Origin: Clostridia bacterium
Lineage (GTDB): Bacteria > Bacillota_A > Clostridia > Oscillospirales > Acutalibacteraceae
Length of the DNA stretch: 64,000 bases
Direction of reading: 5' to 3'
Assembly (NCBI GenBank): GCA_017435305.1
Contig: JAFSFH010000008.1
Span: 62,001 to 126,000, forward strand
Shown: positions 1 to 8,539 of the stretch, piece after piece
How positions within the stretch are numbered: the first letter of the stretch is position 1
Layout: each line of letters opens with the position of its first letter
The notes under the pieces: generated by a model
Databases searched by the model: none
Seen by the model: the letters and a program-made list of their open reading frames with translations, nothing else
Told to the model about the DNA's origin: nothing
Translations under genes and position numbers: made by a program

Positions 1-391
1 CGCTCTCCTCGTCCTCTTCCAGCCAATTCAGACCGTTGTCCTTCATCATCTTATCCAGGGCGATGATGCGGGAGATGGAGTCCTTGGTGGTGGCGGTGAT
101 GTAGTCGGCCAGAGGCAGCTCCTCATCATCCTCGCCGTAGGGGACGACCTGCTCCCAGGGATCCATACCGTACTGGGCGTAGTAGTAGTAATTCTGGTAG
201 ACGTTGTTGAAGTTCATGTACAGATAGGCCAGATACTCACCGGTGGTGATCTCCTGACCGCCGCCGTAGGTGGCGGCTACGTTGCCGACGCCGGGCAGAG
301 TGGGCTTCGGCAGGGTGCAGCCGGTCAGCATGACCGACAGCAGCATCACGGCGGCCAGCAGACCGCACAGCAGTTTAGTAGTGTGTTTCAT
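1..391 (-). CDS. Secreted lipoprotein, 5' part only (gene runs off the window)
   Basis: About 130 N-terminal residues are visible. They begin with a lysine-containing, strongly hydrophobic signal peptide ending in a lipobox (L-T-G-C), so the mature protein should be diacylglyceryl-anchored outside the membrane. The following region is Tyr/Asn-rich, then acidic and helical (A-T-T-K-D-S-I-S-R-I-I-A-L-D-K). That layout resembles the N-terminal arm of PrsA/SurA-type foldases, but the catalytic part is missing, so the function is open. Two in-frame ATG codons exist at 397 and 391. I chose 391 because GGAGG (400-404) then lies 8 bases upstream, while 397 would leave only two bases. A promoter lies at 428-456. 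The call 'lipoprotein' is firm; the foldase idea is inference. Confidence 0.8.
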   Translation of the reverse strand, partial: MKHTTKLLCGLLAAVMLLSVMLTGCTLPKPTLPGVGNVAATYGGGQEITTGEYLAYLYMNFNNVYQNYYYYAQYGMDPWEQVVPYGEDDEELPLADYITATTKDSISRIIALDKMMKDNGLNWLEEDEES

Positions 392-427
392 TGTCATTTC
401 CTCCTTAATGGAAACTTAATCCCTACT

Positions 428-456
428 ATTATACTCGCAAATTCGCGGTTTGTCCA
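428..456 (-). promoter_or_regulatory. Sigma-A promoter of the lipoprotein gene
   Basis: On the minus strand, TGGACA (456-451), a 17-base spacer and TATAAT (433-428) are seen, about 37 bases before the start codon. The rest of 457-590 is AT-rich with no gene that I can support. Confidence 0.65.
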
Positions 457-591
457 GTATTATTTTAAAAGGTTTTTCCGCGGCGAAACGAGTGGTCGGA
501 TTTTGGGAAAAGTCGGCGGAAAAATCGCAAAAAACGCAGGGATTTTTCTCGTCAATATCCGTGTATTTTTCACAAAATATAGTGTGTCGTA

Positions 592-620
592 TTGACACGG
601 TGTACTATAAGAGGTATGAT
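592..620 (+). promoter_or_regulatory. Sigma-A promoter for the CofE-like/guaA pair
   Basis: TTGACA at 592-597, 17 bases, TATGAT at 615-620; the expected transcript start is near 627, giving a leader of about 44 bases before the CofE-like gene. Confidence 0.8.
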
Positions 621-670
621 TACCCTGTGTTCGTTTTACCACCGTTTTTCCAGACGAAAGGACGATGTTT

Positions 671-1870
671 ATGGCTGAATCCAACCGCTTGGTGGGCACC
701 GTATCCCGCGGTATCCGCTGTCCCATCATCCGTCAGGGCGATGACCTGGCCGCCATTGTGGCGGACAGCGTTCTGGCTGCCGCTCACAGCGAGGGCTTCT
801 CGCTGCGGGACCGTGACGTTATCGCGGTCACCGAGTCCGTGGTGGCCCGCGCCCAGGGCAACTACGCCCCCATCTCCGCCATCGCCGCCGACGTGCGGCA
901 GAAATTGGGCGGCGGCACCATCGGCGTGATATTCCCCATCCTGTCCCGCAACCGCTTCGCGGTGTGCCTGCGGGGCATTGCTATGGGCGCCGAAAAGGTG
1001 GTGCTGATGCTCAGCTACCCCTCCGACGAGGTGGGAAACCATCTGGTGACGCTGGATCAGCTGGATGCGGCAGGGGTCAACCCCTATTCCGACGTGCTGA
1101 GTCTGGAGAAATATCGGGAATTGTTTGGTGAAAACAAGCACGAGTTCACCGGCGTGGACTACGTGCAGTATTACGGTGACATCATCCGTGAAGCGGGCGC
1201 TCAGGTGGAGATCGTCTTCGCCAATCAGCCCCGCGCCATTCTGGAGTATACCGACCGCATCGTCACCTGCGACATCCACACCCGCGCCCGCACCAAGCGG
1301 ATTCTGCGGGATGCGGGCGCGGCGGTGGTGTGCGGTCTGGACGACATTCTCACCGCCCCCGTGGACGGCAGCGGCTATAACGAGCGCTACGGTCTATTGG
1401 GGTCGAATAAGTCCACCGAGGACACCATTAAATTGTTCCCCCACGCCTGTCAGGATCTGGTACTGGACATTCAGTCCCGCATCCTGGCCGCCACCGGTAA
1501 GCACGTGGAGGTGATGGTGTACGGCGACGGCGCCTTTAAGGACCCCCGGGGCAAGATCTGGGAGCTGGCGGATCCGGTGGTGTCGCCGGCCTTTACCGAC
1601 GGTTTGGTGGGCACCCCCAATGAGCTGAAACTGAAGTATCTGGCGGACAACGATTTTAAGGATCTGTCCGGCGAAGAACTGAAAAAGGCCATCTCCGACA
1701 GCATCCGTAAGAAGGATGAGAATCTGGTGGGCAGTATGGCGTCCCAGGGCACCACCCCCCGTCAGCTGACCGACCTGATCGGGTCGCTGGCCGATCTGAC
1801 CAGCGGCTCCGGCGATAAGGGCACCCCCGTGGTGCTGGTGCAGGGCTATTTCGACAATTACACCAATTAA
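671..1870 (+). CDS. Coenzyme F420-0:L-glutamate ligase-like (CofE family) protein
   Basis: This 399-residue protein belongs to the CofE/F420_ligase family by its N-terminal pattern (V-G-T-V-S-R-G-I-R-C-P-I-I near the start, then D-R-D-V-I-A-V-T-E-S) and its S-R-N-R-F and G-D-G-A-F-K-D-P motifs. True CofE adds glutamate to F420-0. Most Firmicutes carrying this homologue are not known to make F420, so here it is best read as an amide-forming ligase of unknown substrate. Two ATG codons compete: 665 sits only a few bases after AAAGG (657-661), while 671 has a normal 9-base spacing and is preferred. The guaA-like gene follows after 14 bases, so the two are probably co-transcribed from the promoter at 592-620. 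Confidence 0.75.
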   Translation: MAESNRLVGTVSRGIRCPIIRQGDDLAAIVADSVLAAAHSEGFSLRDRDVIAVTESVVARAQGNYAPISAIAADVRQKLGGGTIGVIFPILSRNRFAVCLRGIAMGAEKVVLMLSYPSDEVGNHLVTLDQLDAAGVNPYSDVLSLEKYRELFGENKHEFTGVDYVQYYGDIIREAGAQVEIVFANQPRAILEYTDRIVTCDIHTRARTKRILRDAGAAVVCGLDDILTAPVDGSGYNERYGLLGSNKSTEDTIKLFPHACQDLVLDIQSRILAATGKHVEVMVYGDGAFKDPRGKIWELADPVVSPAFTDGLVGTPNELKLKYLADNDFKDLSGEELKKAISDSIRKKDENLVGSMASQGTTPRQLTDLIGSLADLTSGSGDKGTPVVLVQGYFDNYTN

Positions 1871-1884
1871 GGGGGATACCGCCA

Positions 1885-2895
1885 ATGATGGATTATAATG
1901 CCAACGTCCGTCCCGAGGGGATGGAGCGTATCGTCAATGCCGACCTGGCCAACGCCTTTATCGAGGCGCAGGTGGAGGCCATCCGCGCGCAGGTAGGGGA
2001 GCAGAAGGTGCTGCTGGCACTGTCCGGCGGCGTAGACTCCTCGGTTGTGGCCGCTCTGCTGATCAAGGCCATTGGCAAACAGCTGGTGTGTGTGCACGTC
2101 AACCACGGTCTGATGCGCAAGAATGAGTCCAAGAACGTGATTAAGCTGTTCCGCGACGGCTTGGACGCCAACCTGATCTACGTGGACGCCACCGACCGCT
2201 TTTTGGGTTTGTTGGAGGGCGTGTCCGACCCCGAGCGCAAGCGCAAGATCATCGGCAAGGAGTTTATCGAGGTGTTCGCCGACGAAGCCCGCAAGCTGGA
2301 GGGGGTCACCTATCTGGCGCAGGGCACCATTTACCCCGATATTTTGGAGTCTGTTAAGGCGGCGGAGGGCAAAAAGGCGGTCAAGTCCCACCACAACGTG
2401 GGCGGTCTTCCGGAGGATCTGCAGTTTGAGCTGGTGGAGCCTATTAAGCTGCTGTTTAAGGACGAGGTCCGCGTGGTGGGCGAGGCGCTGGGTCTGCCCC
2501 ACAATATGGTGTACCGTCAGCCGTTTCCCGGCCCCGGTCTGGGTGTGCGCTGTCTGGGCGCCATCACCCGCGACCGTCTGCACGCTTTGCGTGAGGCGGA
2601 CGCCATCCTGCGGGAGGAGTTCGACGTTTGCGGGCTGAACGAGAAGGTGTGGCAGTATTTCATCGTGGTGCCGGACATTAAGTCGGTGGGTGTCAAGGAC
2701 GACAGCCGCTACGAGGGCTGGCCGGCCATCATCCGCGCGGTAAATACCACCGACGCTATGAGCGCCACCATAGAGGAGATTCCGTACCCTGTACTGCATA
2801 AGATCGTGGCCCGTATTACCGCCGAGGTGGAGGGCATCAACCGTGTGCTGATGGACCTGACCCCCAAGCCGGTGGGCACGATTGAGTGGGAGTGA
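1885..2895 (+). CDS. guaA: GMP synthase ATP-pyrophosphatase subunit (no glutaminase domain)
   Basis: It converts XMP to GMP by adenylating XMP and adding ammonia. At 336 residues it matches only the C-terminal half of standard GuaA (about 510 residues). The PP-loop S-G-G-V-D-S-S is at residues 47-53, followed by V-H-V-N-H-G-L and the dimerisation domain, ending in the family's typical K-P-x-G-T-I-E-W-E. The class I glutamine amidotransferase domain is absent and no glutaminase gene is adjacent. It is therefore either half of a two-subunit enzyme, as in archaea, or ammonia-fed. Two consecutive ATG codons (1885, 1888) follow a GGGGG site at 1871-1875, and the choice is uncertain by one codon. 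It follows the CofE-like gene at 14 bases. Confidence 0.88.
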   Translation: MMDYNANVRPEGMERIVNADLANAFIEAQVEAIRAQVGEQKVLLALSGGVDSSVVAALLIKAIGKQLVCVHVNHGLMRKNESKNVIKLFRDGLDANLIYVDATDRFLGLLEGVSDPERKRKIIGKEFIEVFADEARKLEGVTYLAQGTIYPDILESVKAAEGKKAVKSHHNVGGLPEDLQFELVEPIKLLFKDEVRVVGEALGLPHNMVYRQPFPGPGLGVRCLGAITRDRLHALREADAILREEFDVCGLNEKVWQYFIVVPDIKSVGVKDDSRYEGWPAIIRAVNTTDAMSATIEEIPYPVLHKIVARITAEVEGINRVLMDLTPKPVGTIEWE

Positions 2896-2940
2896 TTTTG
2901 CAGAGCAAAATCAACTAGGACCGTTTCGCAGAAACGGTCC
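2894..2940. repeat. Two back-to-back perfect hairpins after guaA
   Basis: GATTTTGC-AGA-GCAAAATC (2894-2912) overlaps the guaA stop codon. GGACCGTTTC-GCA-GAAACGGTCC (2918-2940) follows six bases later. Neither is followed by a T-run, so a processing, stability or repeat-element role is likelier than termination. Confidence 0.6.
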
Positions 2941-2993
2941 TACCATAACGTTCGGCGGAGCCAAATTCATAACTCTAAACTCATAACCGAACA

Positions 2994-3033
2994 ACAAAAA
3001 AACACCGCACCGAATGCTCGGTGCGGTGTTTTC
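2994..3033. terminator. Bidirectional intrinsic terminator between convergent genes
   Basis: A 13-bp perfect stem (3001-3013 with 3018-3030) has a 4-base loop. The A-run on the left gives a strong U-tract for the minus-strand gene at 3045-3281, and TTTTCC on the right serves the guaA transcript. Confidence 0.85.
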
Positions 3034-3044
3034 CTTTACCCGAC

Positions 3045-3281
3045 TTAGATGCCCTTTTCGGCTTTCCACTCGTCCACCTTGGTCTTGGCCAGGCGCTTGA
3101 TGTCCTCGTTGGGATAGAGGGACTCGGCGCCGCCGTTGACGTAGATGAAATACTTGCCGTCCCGGGTCATATACAGGCTCTCCTCGTAGCCGGCGGGGTC
3201 GCCGAACACGCCGTGGGTCGCCTTACCGATCAGCTGAGCGGTCTCGGTGTCGTACTCAACCTTGCAGATAACCTTTTTCAT
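3045..3281 (-). CDS. Small conserved-looking protein, function unknown
   Basis: 78 residues with the pattern Y-D-T-E-T-A-Q-L-I-G near the N-terminus, then Y-E-E-S-L-Y-M-T-R-D-G-K-Y-F-I-Y and G-G-A-E-S-L-Y. This layout (Y-D-T-x-T-A ... E-x-L-Y-x-T-x-x-G-x-Y-F) recurs in small uncharacterised proteins of Clostridia and their mobile elements. I recognise it from memory only and know no function. It is soluble, without signal peptide or membrane segment. AAAGGAG lies about 9 bases before the ATG; it has its own promoter (3329-3357) and terminator, so it is a monocistronic gene. Confidence 0.7.
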   Translation of the reverse strand: MKKVICKVEYDTETAQLIGKATHGVFGDPAGYEESLYMTRDGKYFIYVNGGAESLYPNEDIKRLAKTKVDEWKAEKGI

Positions 3282-3328
3282 ACGGATACTCCTTTCACAG
3301 AAACTGCAAACTTTGGGCTTGCGGGGGT

Positions 3329-3357
3329 ATTATAGCACGGGTATCCCCGCGGCGCAA
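3329..3357 (-). promoter_or_regulatory. Promoter of the 78-residue protein gene
   Basis: Minus strand TTGCGC (3357-3352), 17 bases, TATAAT (3334-3329). Confidence 0.65.
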
Positions 3358-3475
3358 CTGTAAATTGTCGCCATATCGGTTATGCGGAAATTTTGTTGCT
3401 TTGCACAATTCCGTCGCGACGGATGCATAAAAAATGGGCAACCTAATCAACAATATAGGTATATATAAATAGTGC

Positions 3476-3504
3476 TTGCAAAATAGGTTGAATTGTGGTA
3501 ACAT
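3476..3504 (+). promoter_or_regulatory. Promoter of the surface-polysaccharide operon
   Basis: TTGCAA (3476-3481), 17 bases, TAACAT (3499-3504), in a locally AT-rich stretch. It lies about 70 bases before the first gene of an eight-gene co-directional run with no other clear promoter. Confidence 0.6.
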
Positions 3505-3572
3505 TAGTCTGTATATGTGCGTGTTTGTTTACGCAATAAAATGACGATCGTTCCGAAGTGAGGATGATGATA

Positions 3573-4778
3573 ATGAGTATCAAAGCGTTCGAAAACAAAG
3601 TGTGGCTTTCCACCCCCACCATGCACGGGGAGGAGCTGCAGTACATTCAGGAGGCCTACGATACCAACTGGATGTCCACCGTGGGTGAGAACATCAACCA
3701 GGTGGAGAGTCAGATGGCTCAGTACGTGGGCTGCGGCTACGGAATCGGTCTGTGCGCCGGTACCGCCGCCCTGCATATGGCGGTCAAGCTGGCGGGCGTC
3801 AAGCCCGGTGACAAGGTGTTCTGCACCGATATGACCTTCGCCGCCACCGTCAACCCCGTGGCCTATGAGTTCGGCGAGCCGGTGTTCATCGACTGCGAGC
3901 GGGATACCTGGAATATGGACCCCGTGGCGCTGGAGAAGGCCTTTGAGCTGTATCCCGACACCAAGGTGGTGGTAGTGGTCAACCTGTACGGCGTGCCCGC
4001 CAAGCTGGATGAGATCCGCGCCATCTGCGACGCCCACGGCGCCGTGCTGATCGAGGACGCCGCCGAGAGCCTGGGCGCCACCTATAAGGGTCGCCAGACC
4101 GGCTCCTTCGGCTCCTACAACGCCATCTCCTTTAACGGTAATAAGATCATCACCGGTTCCAGCGGCGGTATGCTGCTGACCGACTGTCCCGAGGCCGCCG
4201 CCAAGGTGCGCAAGTGGTCCACCCAGAGCCGTGAGGACGCTCCCTGGTATCAGCATGAGGAGCGGGGCTACAACTATCGTATGAGCAACGTCATCGCCGG
4301 CGTTATCCGCGGTCAGATCCCCCATCTGGAGGAGCACGTGGCGCTGAAGAAGGCGATCTACGAGCGGTACCGCGACGGTCTGGCCGATCTGCCGGTGTCG
4401 GTCAACCCCTATATCGAGGGCGAGATGGAGCCCAACTATTGGCTGACCTGCCTGCTCATCGACGAGGACGCCATGTGCCAGCAGACCCGTACCGACACGG
4501 TGGCCAACTATACCGATGCGGCGGGTAAGGCCTGCCCCACCGAGATACTGGAGAAGCTGGCCGCCATCAATGCGGAGGGTCGTCCCATCTGGAAGCCCAT
4601 GCATCTGCAGCCGATTTACAAGGACAACGCTTACGTCACCGCCGAGGGTCTGTACGACGGCGGCGCCGACGTGGGATCGGACATTTTCCGCCGCGGTCTG
4701 TGCCTGCCCTGCGACATTAAGATGACCCCCGATCAGCAGGACGTGATTATCGCCGCCATCCGCGAGTGTTTTGAATGA
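3573..4778 (+). CDS. DegT/DnrJ/EryC1-family PLP sugar aminotransferase
   Basis: Enzymes of this family transfer an amino group from glutamate to a nucleotide-linked keto-sugar, making the amino sugars used in surface glycans. The 401-residue protein shows the fold-type I pattern: T-A-A-L-H-M-A-V-K-L-A-G, T-F-A-A-T-V-N-P, a D-A-A-E-S-L-G segment that contacts PLP, and S-F-N-G-N-K-I-I-T, whose lysine (about residue 191) should form the Schiff base. The start at 3573 is favoured because GAGG at 3560-3563 is well spaced; a GTG at 3558 in the same frame lies too close. It is the first gene of the operon and precedes the initiating sugar transferase by 10 bases. This order resembles PglE-PglC in bacillosamine pathways, but the actual substrate is unknown. 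Confidence 0.88.
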   Translation: MSIKAFENKVWLSTPTMHGEELQYIQEAYDTNWMSTVGENINQVESQMAQYVGCGYGIGLCAGTAALHMAVKLAGVKPGDKVFCTDMTFAATVNPVAYEFGEPVFIDCERDTWNMDPVALEKAFELYPDTKVVVVVNLYGVPAKLDEIRAICDAHGAVLIEDAAESLGATYKGRQTGSFGSYNAISFNGNKIITGSSGGMLLTDCPEAAAKVRKWSTQSREDAPWYQHEERGYNYRMSNVIAGVIRGQIPHLEEHVALKKAIYERYRDGLADLPVSVNPYIEGEMEPNYWLTCLLIDEDAMCQQTRTDTVANYTDAAGKACPTEILEKLAAINAEGRPIWKPMHLQPIYKDNAYVTAEGLYDGGADVGSDIFRRGLCLPCDIKMTPDQQDVIIAAIRECFE

Positions 4779-4788
4779 GGATTGACAA

Positions 4789-5436
4789 ATGAGAAAGTTC
4801 AACTTTTTCCTGAAACGTGCGTTTGATATTTCGGTCAGCTTTGTGATGATCGTCCTGCTGATCGCCATTCCGGTGCTGATCCTGGTGCCCATCGCCATTA
4901 AGCTGACCTCCAAGGGTCCGGTGATGTACAACGCCACCCGCATCGGTAAGAATATGAAACCTTTTAAAATGTATAAGTTCCGCACCATGATCACCGAGCG
5001 GTACGACGCCGAGGGCAACGAGATCATGTCGGAGGACCGCATCACCAAGATCGGTCGCATCCTGCGTAAGACCAGCCTGGACGAATTGCCCCAGCTGTTC
5101 AACATTCTCAACGGCACTATGAGCATCGTGGGACCCCGTCCCATGCTGGACTATCAGGCTCCCCGCTGTGAGGGGGAGGAGGTGCTCCGCTTTGCGGTGC
5201 GCCCCGGTATGACCGGTCTGGCCCAGGCGAAGGGTCGCAATAACATCAGCTGGACCGAGCGCATTCAGTACGATATTGAGTACGTGAAGAATTTCAGCTT
5301 TTGGCTGGATATTAAGATTATCTTCGGTACGGTGCTGATGGTGTTTAAGCACACCGGCACCGAGGTAAAGCCGGAATATCGCGGCGTGGACCGCTTCTCC
5401 AAGTATTACGTCCCCGAGACGGAGGAGAAGCAATAA
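4789..5436 (+). CDS. Initiating sugar-phosphate transferase (PglC/WbaP-like, bacterial sugar transferase family)
   Basis: It moves a sugar-1-phosphate from a nucleotide sugar to undecaprenyl phosphate, the committed step of glycan assembly on the inner face of the membrane. At 215 residues it is the short, PglC-like single-domain form. An N-terminal re-entrant or transmembrane segment (about residues 12-38) is followed by Y-K-F-R-T-M, the catalytic region D-E-L-P-Q-L-F-N-I-L-N-G, I-V-G-P-R-P and R-P-G-M-T-G-L-A-Q. Near its end D-I-K-I-I-F-G-T-V is family-typical. It sits between the aminotransferase and the Wzy-like gene with short gaps. Specificity cannot be read from sequence; an acetamido or amino sugar made by the neighbouring aminotransferase is a reasonable guess. 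Confidence 0.9.
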   Translation: MRKFNFFLKRAFDISVSFVMIVLLIAIPVLILVPIAIKLTSKGPVMYNATRIGKNMKPFKMYKFRTMITERYDAEGNEIMSEDRITKIGRILRKTSLDELPQLFNILNGTMSIVGPRPMLDYQAPRCEGEEVLRFAVRPGMTGLAQAKGRNNISWTERIQYDIEYVKNFSFWLDIKIIFGTVLMVFKHTGTEVKPEYRGVDRFSKYYVPETEEKQ

Positions 5437-5450
5437 GAGAGGATGATTTT

Positions 5451-6821
5451 GTGAGCCGGACAGTTCAACTGAAAACGGGTACTGCGTACTCCATATTGGA
5501 CAGCGTGTGTGCTCTGCTGCTGGTGCTGTGTCCGTTTCTGCAGCATTATCAGGGCATTATGGTGGATTCCCGCGCCACGGTGCTGCTGATTCTGGCGCCC
5601 TATCTGATGCTGCGCTTGTGGCAGAATAATCGGGTGATGTGGACGCCGCTGATTCCGCTGGTGCTGTACAGCGTGTGCAAGATATTGGATAACGGTACCG
5701 GTGTGGCGGAATTGGGCCGTGAGGGTCTGATGTGCCTGGTGTTTCTGGCCGCCATCAGCGGTGTGATCGATTTTAAGGCGTTTACCCGCGCGTGGATCAC
5801 GGTGGCGGTGATCGGCAGTGTGCTGATTATGGCACAGTACGTGTGCTATTACCTGCTGGATTTCCACCTGCAGCTGGTTCCCACGCAGCTGTTCCTGGAG
5901 GGCAGTGACCAGTGGATGGGTCTGGCCGAAACCGGCAAGATCAGCATCCTGGGCAATCCCACCACGATGTATCGCCCCTCCTCCATCTTTATGGAGCCCT
6001 CCCATATGGCGCTGTATTGTGTGCCGGCACAGCTGATGCTGCTGTTCTCCCCGGGTGTCAACTGGCGCCGTTTCGCTCTGGCGGCGGTGCTGACGGTGGG
6101 CGTGGTGGCCAGCACCTCCGGTCTGGGTATCGTGCTGTGTATGGGTCTGTGGTTTATCTACCTGGCCATCTTCTGCGGCGAGGGTATGGAAAACAAGCCC
6201 ATCCTGTTTATTAAGGGTTTCACCATTCCCGAGCGCGAGTTTAAGGGTATTTCCATTCGCAAGAAGCGCTACGGCGCCTTCACCTTCCGCGGCATCACCG
6301 TGCGTCCCATCAACATCGTGTTGGTGGGCAGCCTGTTTTTGGCGGCGGTGCTGATGTATATCTTCGTAGACGTATTCCGCGACAGCATCAACCGCATCCT
6401 GTTCAGCCAGGACGGCTACAACGCCGTCTCCGGTCGCACCAGCTCCGGCATTTTCGCCCTGACCAAGATGCAGGGCAGCGAGTGGCTGTGGGGCAAGGCG
6501 GTGGAGGGCTCGGAGGCCGGCGGCTATATGTCCGGCCTGTTTGAGTCCATCTACAAGTACGGTCTGGTGGGCGCGGCGATCTCCTATACATTCTACGTCA
6601 TCAGCCTCTTTAAATTGAAGCGCCAGTACAGCTGGTTCGCGCTGTTGATGTTGGGTCTGTCCTGTTTCACCAACCACACCCACGGCTCTGCCTTTATGAT
6701 GATTTTCTGCATCTACCTGCTGAGCGGCTACGTGGAGTGCGGTGTGCAGGACCCCCGCGACCTGTCCCTGCGGATTCACCCGCTTGGTCTGTATCGGAAG
6801 AAGGAAGAAGTTAATGAGTGA
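5451..6821 (+). CDS. Polytopic membrane protein, O-antigen polymerase (Wzy)-like
   Basis: 456 residues with about 10-12 hydrophobic segments. A hydrophilic stretch (about residues 245-285, rich in Lys/Arg/Phe) divides the N-terminal segments from a loop containing N-A-V-S-G-R-T-S-S-G and a C-terminal cluster. This topology, and the position between an initiating transferase and a Wzx-like flippase, suggest the polymerase that links undecaprenyl-bound repeat units outside the membrane. Wzy proteins diverge widely, so the call leans on context. The start is GTG at 5451, with GAGAGG 8-12 bases upstream. Its last eight bases overlap the next gene. Confidence 0.65.
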   Translation: MSRTVQLKTGTAYSILDSVCALLLVLCPFLQHYQGIMVDSRATVLLILAPYLMLRLWQNNRVMWTPLIPLVLYSVCKILDNGTGVAELGREGLMCLVFLAAISGVIDFKAFTRAWITVAVIGSVLIMAQYVCYYLLDFHLQLVPTQLFLEGSDQWMGLAETGKISILGNPTTMYRPSSIFMEPSHMALYCVPAQLMLLFSPGVNWRRFALAAVLTVGVVASTSGLGIVLCMGLWFIYLAIFCGEGMENKPILFIKGFTIPEREFKGISIRKKRYGAFTFRGITVRPINIVLVGSLFLAAVLMYIFVDVFRDSINRILFSQDGYNAVSGRTSSGIFALTKMQGSEWLWGKAVEGSEAGGYMSGLFESIYKYGLVGAAISYTFYVISLFKLKRQYSWFALLMLGLSCFTNHTHGSAFMMIFCIYLLSGYVECGVQDPRDLSLRIHPLGLYRKKEEVNE

Positions 6822-8292
6822 ACAATTACATGAGAAACGGGGCAGTGCCGGTCTGGCGGTAAAGGCGGGCTTTTGGTACGTGATCAGCACCTTTTTGGTA
6901 AAAGGTCTGTCCTTTATCACCCACCCGATCTTCGCCGGTCTGCTGTCGAAGGAGGCCTTGGGTGCCTTTTCGAACTTCGCCAGCTGGGAGACGCTGCTGC
7001 TGATCGTCACCAGTCTGGAGATGCAGAACACGGTGGCACGCGCCTATTATGATTTCAAGGAAGATTTCAATAAATACGTCTCCTCCGTGACGCTGGCCAG
7101 CATGAGCTTTACCCTGATATTGTACGGGGTGGCGCTGCTGTGCGGCGACTGGTTCACGGTGGTGACCAGCATCCCCCGACAGTACGTCCACGTGCTGTTC
7201 TTTATGCTGATGTTCCAGAGCTGTAAGCAGATCTACTTCGCCAAGGAACGCACCCTCTACCGATACAAGTCGGTGGCGGTGCTGTCGGCGGTGAATGCGC
7301 TGGTGCCCACCCTGATCGCGGTGGCGCTGGTGATGATCGCTCCCGAGGCGGATAAATTGTCCGGTCGTATCTACGGCTTCTACATCCCCTCGGCGCTGAT
7401 CGGTCTGGGCTGTGCGCTGTTCCTGCTGTTTAAGGGTAAGAGCTTCAACTGGAAGTATTGCAAGTACGGCTTTGCGCTGGCGTTTCCGCTGATGCTGCAC
7501 TATCTGACGGCACAGCTGCTCAATTCGTCCAACTCCATCATCACCACCATGCGCCTGGGTGAGGAGGTCAACGCGGTGGTGTCCACCGCCTCCTCCGCCA
7601 ACCACATTATGACCACGCTGTTGGTGGCGGTGTCCGGCGCGGTGACCACCTGGCTGATGGATAACCTCAACCAGGAAAAGGTCAAGGCGGTGCGCCGCGG
7701 TACGCTGCTGTACACCCTGGGCATTGCGGCGATGGGTATTGCCGTGATCCTGTTCACCCCCGAGATCATCTACATCCTGGGCAGCGGCAGGTATCCCGAA
7801 TCGGTGCCGCTGATGCCCGGCTTCGTGGTGGCGGTGGTGCTGCAGTCGGCCACCACCGTATTCACCATTATGCTCACCTACCAGAAGCGCGTGCTGGGCA
7901 CCGCGGTATGGACCGGCGTGGTGGCGGTGGGCAGCGTGGCGGCCAAGTATTTCCTGCTGCCCTGGTACGATGCGGTCAACCCCGGACAGGGCGTGATGAT
8001 GCTCCCCTATATCAACGTGGTATCCTTTGCCGTGCTGTTCATCACCAACTACGTGCTGGTGTGCCGCACCGGTCTGGGTCGCTACCTGAATATTAAGGCC
8101 ATCGGCATCGTGCTGTTGGGTCTGCTGGGCTTTATGCTGGTTGCCCATTTCCTGTATGACCATTTGTGGCTGCGTCTGGCGGCCGTTGGTATCCTGTGCG
8201 TGGCGGCGGTTGTGCTGACCGTCAAGTATCGGGAATTGATTATGAAGATCATCCGCAAGAAATTTAAGAAAAAGAAGAAAACGGAGGAATAA
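6814..8292 (+). CDS. Polysaccharide flippase (Wzx/MATE-like, MOP superfamily)
   Basis: 492 residues with about 12-14 predicted membrane segments and a Lys-rich cytoplasmic tail (F-K-K-K-K-K). The N-terminus (G-F-W-Y-V-I-S-T-F-L-V-K-G) has the W-Y/N-x-x-x-x-x-x-x-x-K-G pattern common at the start of Wzx proteins, and is followed by T-H-P-I-F-A-G-L-L-S. It would flip lipid-linked repeat units across the membrane. The start at 6814 lies inside the end of the Wzy-like gene (8-bp overlap), with AAGGAAG as ribosome site, suggesting translational coupling. The acyl carrier gene follows after three bases. Confidence 0.82.
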   Translation: MSEQLHEKRGSAGLAVKAGFWYVISTFLVKGLSFITHPIFAGLLSKEALGAFSNFASWETLLLIVTSLEMQNTVARAYYDFKEDFNKYVSSVTLASMSFTLILYGVALLCGDWFTVVTSIPRQYVHVLFFMLMFQSCKQIYFAKERTLYRYKSVAVLSAVNALVPTLIAVALVMIAPEADKLSGRIYGFYIPSALIGLGCALFLLFKGKSFNWKYCKYGFALAFPLMLHYLTAQLLNSSNSIITTMRLGEEVNAVVSTASSANHIMTTLLVAVSGAVTTWLMDNLNQEKVKAVRRGTLLYTLGIAAMGIAVILFTPEIIYILGSGRYPESVPLMPGFVVAVVLQSATTVFTIMLTYQKRVLGTAVWTGVVAVGSVAAKYFLLPWYDAVNPGQGVMMLPYINVVSFAVLFITNYVLVCRTGLGRYLNIKAIGIVLLGLLGFMLVAHFLYDHLWLRLAAVGILCVAAVVLTVKYRELIMKIIRKKFKKKKKTEE

Positions 8293-8295
8293 GTT

Positions 8296-8526
8296 ATGAC
8301 TCAGGAGAAAGTGATTGCGATTCTGCAGGAAGTTAAGCCCACCCGCGACCTGACCGACGTGCAGGACATCATCGAGGGCGGCTACCTGGATTCCTTTGAG
8401 CTGATGAGCCTGATCTCTCTGCTGGCCGATGGCTTTGGCGTGGAGATCGGTGTGGACGAGATCGTTCCCGAGAATTTCAACTCCGTGGCCGCTATGGTGG
8501 CTATGGTGGATCGCCTGAAGGGCTAA
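8296..8526 (+). CDS. Acyl (or peptidyl/D-alanyl) carrier protein
   Basis: A 76-residue acidic helical protein with the phosphopantetheine attachment motif G-Y-L-D-S-F-E-L-M; Ser33 should carry the 4'-phosphopantetheine arm. The layout matches stand-alone carriers of the DltC/NRPS-associated kind rather than fatty-acid AcpP, which has D-S-L. The three-base gap after the flippase gene and the AMP-ligase gene two positions downstream suggest it is loaded by that ligase. Its presence inside a surface-glycan operon implies that an acyl or aminoacyl group is carried as a thioester and later transferred to the glycan. That role is inference; the carrier identity is well supported. Confidence 0.88.
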   Translation: MTQEKVIAILQEVKPTRDLTDVQDIIEGGYLDSFELMSLISLLADGFGVEIGVDEIVPENFNSVAAMVAMVDRLKG

Positions 8527-8539
8527 GGAGAGATTTGGT

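Noticed and set aside
392..591. Small plus- and minus-strand open frames (about 60-90 codons) upstream of the CofE-like gene
   Set aside because: They lie in AT-rich promoter sequence, lack ribosome sites and overlap one another on both strands.
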